Of a DNA stretch of 51,878 nt, positions 32,410-39,485 are shown in pieces. Both the position numbers and the translations under genes were made by a program. The notes under the pieces were generated by a model. It was not told where the DNA came from, made no database searches, and worked only from the letters and a program-made list of their open reading frames with translations. This stretch comes from UBA11524 sp963617205. GTDB taxonomy: Bacteria; Bacillota; Clostridia; Christensenellales; Aristaeellaceae. The stretch is from positions 1-51,878 of the forward strand of contig CAVEOA010000013.1 of assembly GCA_963617205.1 (NCBI GenBank), written 5' to 3'. Position 1 is the stretch's first letter, and each line of letters starts with the position of its first letter.

Positions 32410-32469
32410 ATGACAAACGCGTTCGTGTTTGCTTATTATTACGCGCTGCCGGATCAAAGCAGGGCGTAA
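32410..32469 (+). CDS. Phe/Tyr leader peptide of the aroF attenuator
   Basis: A 19-codon reading frame, MTNAFVFAYYYALPDQSRA, with AAGGGAG upstream of ATG 32410. Five of its residues 5-11 are Phe or Tyr (FVFAYYY), the hallmark of a ribosome-mediated attenuator that measures charged tRNA-Phe and tRNA-Tyr. Its last codons overlap the left arm of the antiterminator stem, so a ribosome reaching the stop codon would block that stem. The following gene makes the first committed step of aromatic synthesis. Confidence 0.88.
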   Translation: MTNAFVFAYYYALPDQSRA

Positions 32470-32540
32470 ATTGGCGTGTTTTCCTTGAAGCGAAGAGAAG
32501 CGCCCTGCTTGCCGGAATACGGCGGCGGGGCGCTTTCATA
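32457..32540 (+). promoter_or_regulatory. Transcription attenuator before aroF
   Basis: Two mutually exclusive stems. Antiterminator: AAGCAGGGCG (32457-32466) with CGCCCTGCTT (32501-32510). Terminator: AAGCGCCC (32498-32505) with GGGCGCTT (32528-32535), inner stem GCCG/CGGC, followed by a weak U-run TTCATATTT. They share AGCGCCC. Stalling on the Tyr codons leaves the left arm free and should favour read-through. Confidence 0.85.
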
Positions 32541-32566
32541 TTTATGTAGTACGGAGGTATGGTAGC

Positions 32567-33571
32567 ATGATCGTCATTCTCAGACAGGGAGCACGGCAGG
32601 AACAGATTGACCGACTCAAGAGCTTTCTCGTGAACATGGGATTGCGCATCGATGAGTCAAAGGGCGAGAACAGCACGATTCTCGGTCTTGTCGGCGACAC
32701 AACGCGCGTTGACGCGGACCTGATTTCGTCTCTGGACGCGGTCGAGGCGGTGCAACGCGTTCAGGAGCCGTACAAGAAGGCGAACCGGAAGTTCCATCCG
32801 GAGGACACGCAGGTTCATTGCGGCAATGTGACAATCGGGCACGGGCTGTTTCAGGTGATTGCTGGTCCCTGCTCCGTCGAGAGCGAGGAGCAGATGATTA
32901 CGGTTGCAAAGGCGGTCAAGGCGGCCGGAGCAACACTGCTGCGCGGCGGCGCGTTCAAGCCGCGGACGAGCCCCTACGCATTTCAGGGGTTGCATGAGGA
33001 CGGGCTGAAGCTGCTGCTCAAGGCAAAGGAAGCAACAGGGCTTCCGGTCGTGACGGAAATCATGGATGCATCGCATCTGCCGCTGTTCGAGGACGTTGAC
33101 GTCATTCAGGTCGGTGCGAGGAACATGCAGAATTTTGAACTCCTGAAGGTGCTCGGCAGGACGAAGAAGCCGATCCTGCTCAAGCGCGGACTTGCCAGCA
33201 CCATTCAGGAGTGGCTGATGAGCGCCGAGTACATCATGGCTGGCGGCAATGATCAGGTCATCCTCTGCGAGCGCGGCATCCGCACCTATGAGACCGCGAC
33301 GCGCAACACGCTTGATCTTTCGTGCATTCCGGTGCTGCGCGAAAAGACGCATCTGCCCATCATTGTTGACCCGAGCCACGCGACCGGCGTCGCACGTCTT
33401 GTGAAGCCCATGGCGCTCGCTGCCACCGCGGCAGGCGCTGACGGCTTGATGATTGAGGTGCACAATGACCCGAAGCACGCCCTGTGTGATGGCGCACAGT
33501 CGCTCACACCGGATGAATTTGCGGACGTGATGCGCCGCGTGAAGGGCATCCGCACGGTTGTCCAGGGATAA
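32567..33571 (+). CDS. aroF: 3-deoxy-7-phosphoheptulonate (DAHP) synthase
   Basis: Joins PEP and erythrose 4-phosphate in the first step of the shikimate pathway. The 334-residue protein has an N-terminal ferredoxin-like regulatory domain (about 1-75, MIVILRQGARQEQID) and a class I-beta KDSA-like barrel with IAGPCSVESEEQM, GGAFKPRTSPYAFQGL, VGARNMQNFELL, LLKRG and IVDPSHATG. In related enzymes the ferredoxin-like domain gives feedback inhibition by tyrosine or phenylalanine, so control here would be both allosteric and by attenuation. GGAGG precedes ATG 32567. It appears to be monocistronic. Confidence 0.96.
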   Translation: MIVILRQGARQEQIDRLKSFLVNMGLRIDESKGENSTILGLVGDTTRVDADLISSLDAVEAVQRVQEPYKKANRKFHPEDTQVHCGNVTIGHGLFQVIAGPCSVESEEQMITVAKAVKAAGATLLRGGAFKPRTSPYAFQGLHEDGLKLLLKAKEATGLPVVTEIMDASHLPLFEDVDVIQVGARNMQNFELLKVLGRTKKPILLKRGLASTIQEWLMSAEYIMAGGNDQVILCERGIRTYETATRNTLDLSCIPVLREKTHLPIIVDPSHATGVARLVKPMALAATAAGADGLMIEVHNDPKHALCDGAQSLTPDEFADVMRRVKGIRTVVQG

Positions 33572-33654
33572 ATTGCTGCATGAGCGGCAGAAGGTATGGC
33601 GAGGGTACATCAGCAGTCTTTCAGGGAACCTATGCTCATTTCCTGCTTTTTGCC

Positions 33655-33683
33655 TTTACAATTCTCCTAAATCGGAGTATAAT
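33655..33683 (+). promoter_or_regulatory. MATE gene promoter
   Basis: TTTACA (33655-33660), 17 bases, TATAAT (33678-33683). A perfect hairpin CCGGATGA/TCATCCGG (33689-33710) with a six-T loop lies in the 5' leader, 16 bases before the GTG start. No known riboswitch was recognised in it. Confidence 0.75.
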
Positions 33684-33726
33684 GCTCGCCGGATGATTTT
33701 TTTCATCCGGAAAGAGAGGAAGCTCT

Positions 33727-35073
33727 GTGAAGGATTTGACTGTTGGGAAACCAGGCAAGGTTCTGCTGGCTTACTCACTGCCGCTGTTCGGCAGCATCAT
33801 CTTTCAGCAACTGTATAACATCGCAGACAGCTTCGTGGCCGGGCGCTATGAGGGCACCGAAGCCTTGGCGGCGGTCGGCAACAGCTCTGAAATTACGCTG
33901 ATTTTCATCGCCATCGCGTTCGGCTGCAACATTGGCACTTCGGTCGTGACGGCGAATCTCTTCGGGCAGAAGAATCTGCGAGAGGTGCACACCTGTGTTA
34001 CGACATCGCTGATTTTCTCCGGCGTCCTTGCCATCATTCTGACGGCGGTCGGACTTGCAGGCGCCCAATGGATGCTCGAAATGCTTGATACGCCGCCGGA
34101 AACTATGCCGGACTCGCTTGCGTACATCCAGATTTACCTGCTCAGCTATGTCTTCCTGATGCTCTATCAGGTCGCAACGGGCATTTTCTCCGCGCTGGGT
34201 GATTCGCAGACGCCGTTCTGGTTCCTCGCAGTCTCCTCGCTTTCCAACATCTTCGTAGACATCGTGTTCGTCCGTGATTTCCATATGGGTGTGCCGGGCG
34301 TGGCATGGGCGACGTTCCTGTGCCAGTCCATCAGCGGCATTGCCGCGACGGTGGTCGTGCTGATGAAGGTGCATAAGATGGTCGGCAGCGAAAAGTACCA
34401 GCTGTTCTCCGGTGCACTGCTCAAGAAGATGCTGGTCATCGCCATTCCGAGCGCCATCCAGCAGAGCTTCATCAGCGTCGGCAACATACTCGTGCAATAT
34501 GTCATCAACGGCTTTGGCACAGCGTGCATGGGCGGCTATACCGCGGCAATTAAGCTCAACAACATGTTCGTGACCTCGGTAACGGCGCTGGGCAACGGCA
34601 TGAGCAACTACACGAGCCAGAACCTCGGCGCTGGCGAAAAGAAGCGCGTCCGCCAAGGCTGCCGGAGCGGTCTGATCATCGGGGTTGCGATGGGTGCGTG
34701 CTTCGCGGTGATTTTCCGCGTGTTTGCGCGTCCGCTGATTCTTGCATTTATCAGTGACGGAAACGTCGATGCGGTCGAGGTCGGCGTCAATTTTCTGAAT
34801 ATCGTCACGCCGTTCTACGCGCTCCTGTCCGTCAAGCTGATCATCGATGGCGTTCAGCGCGGTGCAGCGCGGATGGTGCAATTCATGATTGCGACGCTGA
34901 CGGATCTCGTTCTTCGCGTGGTGTTGTCATTTACGCTTTCACCGATATTTGGCATCAATGGCGTTTGGTACTCCTGGCCGATTGGCTGGGTCATCGGCAT
35001 CGGCATTTCCGTCTGCTTCTATCTGACGTGGGCAGTAAAGCTGACCGCAAAGCCGGAAAAGAATGCCGCATAA
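33727..35073 (+). CDS. MATE family efflux transporter
   Basis: A 448-residue polytopic antiporter, about 12 membrane helices, of the multidrug and toxin extrusion type. Typical features are KPGKVLLAYSLPLFGSIIFQQLYNIADSFVAGRY split over helix 1, FGQKNLREVH after helix 3, and internal symmetry with KKMLVIAIPSAIQQSF and FGQ-like NLGAGEKKRVRQG in the second half. GTG 33727 has GAGAGG upstream. Substrate unknown; most clostridial members export cationic drugs or metabolites using Na+ or H+. It ends at a terminator containing the repeat. Confidence 0.94.
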   Translation: MKDLTVGKPGKVLLAYSLPLFGSIIFQQLYNIADSFVAGRYEGTEALAAVGNSSEITLIFIAIAFGCNIGTSVVTANLFGQKNLREVHTCVTTSLIFSGVLAIILTAVGLAGAQWMLEMLDTPPETMPDSLAYIQIYLLSYVFLMLYQVATGIFSALGDSQTPFWFLAVSSLSNIFVDIVFVRDFHMGVPGVAWATFLCQSISGIAATVVVLMKVHKMVGSEKYQLFSGALLKKMLVIAIPSAIQQSFISVGNILVQYVINGFGTACMGGYTAAIKLNNMFVTSVTALGNGMSNYTSQNLGAGEKKRVRQGCRSGLIIGVAMGACFAVIFRVFARPLILAFISDGNVDAVEVGVNFLNIVTPFYALLSVKLIIDGVQRGAARMVQFMIATLTDLVLRVVLSFTLSPIFGINGVWYSWPIGWVIGIGISVCFYLTWAVKLTAKPEKNAA

Positions 35074-35077
35074 AAAA

Positions 35078-35165
35078 GAGAAGCCGCTTGCATTTGATAT
35101 GTCCCCCCAATACCGGGTATCCAGCATTGAGGGGACATGTCATTTCGCAGGCGGTTTCTTTTTCG
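35078..35165. terminator. Bidirectional terminator holding a repeat in its loop
   Basis: GAAGCCGCTTGC (35079-35090) pairs with GCAGGCGGTTTC (35147-35158), followed by TTTTTC on the plus strand and TTTTTTAT on the minus strand. The loop contains the 48-nt element. It serves the converging MATE and anti-sigma genes. Confidence 0.75.
35095..35142. repeat. 48-nt palindromic repeat, copy B
   Basis: Starts TGATATGT and ends ACATGTCA, like copy A at 18775. Here the stem next to the ends is CCCC/GGGG where copy A has ACCT/GAGT, so pairing is largely kept although bases differ. Confidence 0.65.
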
Positions 35166-35175
35166 TTGGCGATGG

Positions 35176-36150
35176 TCAGTTGTTGCAGGCGCTTTCAAAT
35201 GCTTCGATGAATTCCGGGCAGGACCAGACGCCGCATGCAGCGAGCTTGTCATTCTTGACAGCCATCTGCACGACGAGTCCGTTATCCAGTTCAATCAGCA
35301 GAGACTGCGAAGCACTCAGCGAGCCGCTGCTCTCATAGGTTGCGTTGTTCAGCAGGGTGGACAGCAGCTGTTTGCAGACGGACGCATCGGAAATCGTGCC
35401 GACGTCGCTCAGCTCCATAGCGGACACGTGACCGCTGATTTGCAGCGTGTCGGCGAGCGATTCGGAACCCTTGAGGGCGCTGCCGTTGAAGCTGACGCGC
35501 TGGAACAGGCGAGTGGAGCCGTCCACATCAGCCGCGACGAGCGTACCACCCATGCCGCTGATTTCGTATACCTCCGTGCCGAATGCCGCCTTATTGGACA
35601 GCACAACATCCGTGCCGGACAGGGAAGGCGTTGCGGTGAACTCGGCAATGGTACCGACGCTCGAACCAAGCAGGCTGGAAGACACACTGCGCGGCGAGGT
35701 CATCATGCGGTAATAGCGACCGTTCACGCCGATGAGCGGGAAGAAGCCATCTGTGCTTGCCGACCACAGGTTTCGGTAGCTGGGGACAGCCTTCTGCTCG
35801 GAGATTGCGACATCAGCGCCGCTCAGGTCTGCAAGGAGCAGGTCGTCGGTGACGACAGGAGCTTCGCCGCCGAGGGAGGAGGACTGAATCAGCCGCGCCT
35901 GCTTCACCTGCCTGACAACAGGCGTCAGGCACACCACCAGCGCAACGGCGGCCGCACAGGCAGTGGCAATGGACAGCACGCGGCGAGTGGGAAATGCTTT
36001 CTTTTTCGGTGTGCGCGCCTCCATGACGGCCATTTGGATACGGTGATTCAGCTCAGCACCAGCGGTCAGGTCAGCCAGGGCTGAATTGGCAATTTCGGGC
36101 AGATTGTTCAGCTGCTGCTCGAGCAGCTCATTCGGCTGATTTTTCTTCAC
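35176..36150 (-). CDS. Probable anti-sigma factor (membrane protein)
   Basis: A 324-residue protein: cytoplasmic N-terminus of about 50 residues (NELLEQQLNNLPEIANSALADLT), one membrane helix (about 57-78) and a 240-residue extracellular domain of no recognised family, Ser/Gly-rich and ending with a CGVWSCPEF cysteine pair. The start overlaps the ECF sigma gene by 4 bases, the classical sigma/anti-sigma arrangement, which is the main reason for this call. The outer domain may sense an extracellular signal. Confidence 0.75.
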   Translation of the reverse strand: MKKNQPNELLEQQLNNLPEIANSALADLTAGAELNHRIQMAVMEARTPKKKAFPTRRVLSIATACAAAVALVVCLTPVVRQVKQARLIQSSSLGGEAPVVTDDLLLADLSGADVAISEQKAVPSYRNLWSASTDGFFPLIGVNGRYYRMMTSPRSVSSSLLGSSVGTIAEFTATPSLSGTDVVLSNKAAFGTEVYEISGMGGTLVAADVDGSTRLFQRVSFNGSALKGSESLADTLQISGHVSAMELSDVGTISDASVCKQLLSTLLNNATYESSGSLSASQSLLIELDNGLVVQMAVKNDKLAACGVWSCPEFIEAFESACNN

Positions 36151-36755
36151 TGGGCATTGCCTCCTTTCGTTAAAATGGATTCGAGCTTTTTGCGACCGCG
36201 GCTCAGGCGGGAGGAAATCGTCCCCTCGGGGAGATCCAGCATGACGGCGATTTCGGAAATATTCAAGCCCTGATAATAGTGCAGGAGGATGATTTCCTTG
36301 AAGGCAGAGGGCAACTGGTTGACGGCACTCATCACGGCCTGCTGATCCTCGCGGCGGGTGAAGTCATCCGGTGCGGGAATCAGCTCGAATGTCGGACCGC
36401 CCAGGATGACACGCTTGAGCCAGGAACCACGCCACATGTCACGACAGCGGTTGAGCGCAACCTTGAGCAGCCATGTCTTTTCGCTGCCGGGCTGGAGGAG
36501 CGGATGCGTTGTCATCAGGCGGACGAACACGTCCTGACAGGCATCCTCCGCCTTTTCGCGGTCGCCAAGATAGAAATAGCAGACCCTCAGGACGTCGGTC
36601 GCGTATTGCTCATAGAGCCGGGAAAAGAACGCGGGGTCATCCTTGACATCGGGGACGGGCAGATAGGTATCATCCAGTCCTTTTGATGCGCCGGAATTCT
36701 GAGCGGCACGCCGCACGGGTGATGCTGCCTGCTCCTTCATGGTGGGTTCACTCAT
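36147..36755 (-). CDS. ECF-type RNA polymerase sigma factor
   Basis: A 202-residue sigma factor with region 2 (FFSRLYEQYATDVLRVCYFYLGDREKAEDACQDVFVRLM, in two helices) and region 4 (LPSAFKEIILLHYYQGLNISEIAVMLDLPEGTISSRLSRGRKKLE). Regions 1.1 and 3 are missing, as is normal for ECF factors. A roughly 35-residue N-terminal extension is unusual. GGAGGT lies 12-13 bases before ATG 36755, slightly long; an internal ATG five codons later is the alternative. The downstream gene is probably its anti-sigma factor. Confidence 0.92.
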   Translation of the reverse strand: MSEPTMKEQAASPVRRAAQNSGASKGLDDTYLPVPDVKDDPAFFSRLYEQYATDVLRVCYFYLGDREKAEDACQDVFVRLMTTHPLLQPGSEKTWLLKVALNRCRDMWRGSWLKRVILGGPTFELIPAPDDFTRREDQQAVMSAVNQLPSAFKEIILLHYYQGLNISEIAVMLDLPEGTISSRLSRGRKKLESILTKGGNAQ

Positions 36756-36810
36756 ATAACGAATCAGACCTCCGTTTCATTCCCGATAAATTAAATATTT
36801 TTCAGTCAAA

Positions 36811-36839
36811 ATTATATCATGGATTTGATGAATCTGCAA
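36811..36839 (-). promoter_or_regulatory. Promoter of the ECF sigma operon
   Basis: On the minus strand TTGCAG (36834-36839), 17 bases, TATAAT (36811-36816). It looks like a sigma-A promoter; no ECF-type autoregulatory AAC/CGT pair was seen. Confidence 0.65.
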
Positions 36840-36880
36840 GCAGGAGAAAGGCGATCCGTGGTAATTGTCACGAGAAACAG

Positions 36881-36919
36881 CAAAAGAAAAAGCACAAGTC
36901 CAATCAAGAACTTGTGCTG
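36881..36919 (-). terminator. Terminator of tRNA-Val
   Basis: On the minus strand AGCACAAGT and ACTTGTGCT form a 9-bp stem followed by TTTTCTTTT, 4 bases after the tRNA. Confidence 0.9.
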
Positions 36920-36922
36920 AAG

Positions 36923-36996
36923 TGGGGTTAAATGGGCTCGAACCATCGACCTTCACGATGTCAACGTGACGCTCTAACCAACTGAGCTATAACCCC
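36923..36996 (-). tRNA. tRNA-Val (anticodon GAC)
   Basis: A full 74-base cloverleaf: acceptor GGGGTTA/TAACCCC, D arm GCTC/GAGC, anticodon stem TCACG/CGTGA with loop TTGACAT (anticodon GAC), and T-loop TTCGAGC with stem GATGG/CCATT. CCA is not encoded. It has its own promoter and terminator. Confidence 0.97.
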
Positions 36997-37032
36997 TTGC
37001 GTATCGGATGACTTGCATCGTCAACAGTAAGA

Positions 37033-37061
37033 AGTATAGCAGAAAATAAGGTGCTTGTCAA
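37033..37061 (-). promoter_or_regulatory. tRNA-Val promoter
   Basis: On the minus strand a consensus TTGACA (37056-37061), 17 bases, TATACT (37033-37038). Confidence 0.85.
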
Positions 37062-37123
37062 GACCTTTTTCGCAATTTTTTATTTCCCCAAAAGTCTATT
37101 GCGAAAAATCAGAAAACGAAAGG

Positions 37124-39469
37124 TTAGAGGCGCCAGATTTCGGAGGCGTATTGGCGGATGGTGCGGTCGGAGGAGAACTTGCCGGCGCTGGCAACGTTGA
37201 GAAGGCACTTGCGCGCAAAGGCAAGCTCATCACGCGTGTCGCGGATGGCAGCAAGCTTTGCATCCACGTAGCTGTGGAAGTCATGCAGGATGAAGTAGTG
37301 GTCGGGCTTGTGCCAGCTTGCGCCGATCAGCAGGGAAGAGACCAGCTCCTTGATGGCGCCGTCGCTGTCGGGGAAGAGAGTGTCATCCGTCATAGCATCG
37401 AGTACGCGTGCGATGGCAGGGTCGGCGCGGTAAATTGCCTTCGGGTCGTAGCCGTTTGCCTTCAGTGCGTTGATTTCCTCTACCGTTGCGCCGAAGATGT
37501 ACTCGTTCTCGATGCCTGCCTGCTCGGCAATCTCGATGTTCGCGCCGTCAAACGTGCCGAGCGTCACTGCGCCGTTGAGCATCAGCTTCATGTTGCCCGT
37601 GCCGGACGCCTCGGTGCCTGCGGGAGAAATCTGCTCGGAAATGTCGGCAGCCGGAATCAGCTTCTCCGCCCATGAGCAGTTGTAATTCTGCACGAACACG
37701 ACCTTCATCAGCGGCGATACGTCGGGGTCGTTGTTCACGATGTCGGCGATCATGTTGATCAGGTGGATAACCGCCTTCGCACGCGCATAGCCCGGCGCCG
37801 ATTTTGCACCGAAAATAAAGGCTGTCGGCGTAAAGTCGGTCAGCGTGCCGTCCTTCAGGCCGTAGTAGAGGTGCAGGATGGACATCGCGTTCATGAGCTG
37901 GCGCTTGTACTCGTGCAGGCGCTTAATCTGGATGTCGAACACCATATTCGGGTCGAGCTTGATGCCCTCGCGCTTCTCGATTTCGGCGGCAAGCTGCGCC
38001 TTCTTCGCCTGCTTAACGGCGATGAACTCACGGCACAGGTCATCGTTGATGAGCGGCTTGAGCTTCTCGAGCTGATCGAGGTCGGTCAGGAAGCCGTTGC
38101 CGATGTGCTTGGCGATGAGCGCGGTCAGCTCTGGATTGCACAGTCCCAGCCAGCGGCGCTGCGTGATGCCGTTCGTCTTGTTCTGGAAGCGCTCCGGATA
38201 CAGCGCGTACCAGTCCGCAAACACGTCCTTCTTGAGGATTTCAGAGTGAATTGCGGCGACGCCGTTCGTGGCGACACAGGCATATACGGCGAGCTGCGCC
38301 ATGTGTACCTGATGATTCCAGATGATGCAGCGCGTGGGCTTGACTTCGGCGTTCAGCGCTTTCATGTCTGATTTGAATTTTCTGTCAATTTGCCGAATAA
38401 TGGCCACAATGTCCGGGCAGACGCTTGCCAGCAACGTCAAATCCCATTTTTCAAGCGCTTCCTGCATGACGGTGTGGTTTGTGTACGCAAACACGTTCCG
38501 CGCGATTTCAAACGCTGCCTCGAACGTGAAGTCATCCGCCATCAGCAGACGAATCAGCTCCGGAATTGCCATAACGGGGTGCGTGTCGTTGAGCTGCACG
38601 GCGTACTCGTCTGCAAAATACGCGTAATCATCGCCGTGACGCAGCTTATAGGCGCGGAGCATGTCCTGCAGGGACGCGCTGACGAGCACATATTGCTGCT
38701 TGATGCGCATCTGCTTGCCTTCGCGACGGTCGTCGTTCGGGTAAAGGAATTTCGTGATATCCTCTGCCTTGTTCTTGTCGGCAGATGCCTGCGCGTAGTG
38801 CTGGCTGTTGAATGCGGGGAAGTCGATTTCATGGAGTGATTCCGTCTGCCACAGGCGCAGCGTACCGATGTTCTTCGCGCCGTAGCCGATGATCGGCATG
38901 TCGTAGGGGACAGCGAGTACATTGCCCGTCTTCATCGGAACGACGACGGCCTGGTCAAGGCGGCGGATGCTCCATGGATCGCCGAATTTGCTCCAATCGT
39001 CCGGCTCTTCGTGCTGACAGCCGTTCACGAAGGACTGCTTGAACAGCCCGTAGCGGTAGCGCAGTCCGTAGCCCGTCAGCGGCACGTTGATGGTTGCAGC
39101 GGAATCGAGGAAGCATGCGGCAAGACGGCCAAGTCCACCGTTGCCGAACGCGTCGTCCTCAATGTCCTCCATGACGGCGATGTCGATGCCGCGCGCACGC
39201 AGCAGGGCAGACACGTCATCGAGCAGCCCGAGGCAGTACAGGTTGTTATACACCAGCCGCCCAACGAGATATTCGGCGGAAAGATAGTATGCCTGCCGGT
39301 GCGCAAGCCGCTTCTGCTCGCACTTCATCCACAGCGGCGTCAAGGCGTTCATCGCGGCGGAGGACAGCGCGTTGTGCAGCTGCACGGCGGAGGCATTTTC
39401 GAGGGTTACATGGTCGTTTTGATGCAGCAGGGACTCCGTCAGGCGGAGCAGCTCCTTAGCGTTCATCAT
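37124..39469 (-). CDS. glgP: Glycogen/maltodextrin phosphorylase
   Basis: Releases glucose 1-phosphate from alpha-1,4-glucans. The 781-residue protein has AYYLSAEYLVGRLVYNNLY, the GGLGRLAACFLDS loop, QLNDTHPVMAIPELIRLL, the PLP-binding EASGTGNMKLMLNGA (lysine near residue 628) and GTFDGANIEI. The short N-terminus lacks the eukaryotic regulatory extension. ATG 39469 is used because AAAAGGAG precedes it. It starts 16 bases after malQ, so malQ and glgP work together: malQ lengthens short dextrins and glgP phosphorolyses them. Confidence 0.96.
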   Translation of the reverse strand: MMNAKELLRLTESLLHQNDHVTLENASAVQLHNALSSAAMNALTPLWMKCEQKRLAHRQAYYLSAEYLVGRLVYNNLYCLGLLDDVSALLRARGIDIAVMEDIEDDAFGNGGLGRLAACFLDSAATINVPLTGYGLRYRYGLFKQSFVNGCQHEEPDDWSKFGDPWSIRRLDQAVVVPMKTGNVLAVPYDMPIIGYGAKNIGTLRLWQTESLHEIDFPAFNSQHYAQASADKNKAEDITKFLYPNDDRREGKQMRIKQQYVLVSASLQDMLRAYKLRHGDDYAYFADEYAVQLNDTHPVMAIPELIRLLMADDFTFEAAFEIARNVFAYTNHTVMQEALEKWDLTLLASVCPDIVAIIRQIDRKFKSDMKALNAEVKPTRCIIWNHQVHMAQLAVYACVATNGVAAIHSEILKKDVFADWYALYPERFQNKTNGITQRRWLGLCNPELTALIAKHIGNGFLTDLDQLEKLKPLINDDLCREFIAVKQAKKAQLAAEIEKREGIKLDPNMVFDIQIKRLHEYKRQLMNAMSILHLYYGLKDGTLTDFTPTAFIFGAKSAPGYARAKAVIHLINMIADIVNNDPDVSPLMKVVFVQNYNCSWAEKLIPAADISEQISPAGTEASGTGNMKLMLNGAVTLGTFDGANIEIAEQAGIENEYIFGATVEEINALKANGYDPKAIYRADPAIARVLDAMTDDTLFPDSDGAIKELVSSLLIGASWHKPDHYFILHDFHSYVDAKLAAIRDTRDELAFARKCLLNVASAGKFSSDRTIRQYASEIWRL

Positions 39470-39485
39470 GGGCTGATTACTCCTT

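Noticed and set aside
37066..37108. Inverted repeat TTTTTCGCAAT/ATTGCGAAAAA after glgP
   Set aside because: It lacks a U-run after the stem in either direction, so I do not call it a terminator, although it may form a hairpin.
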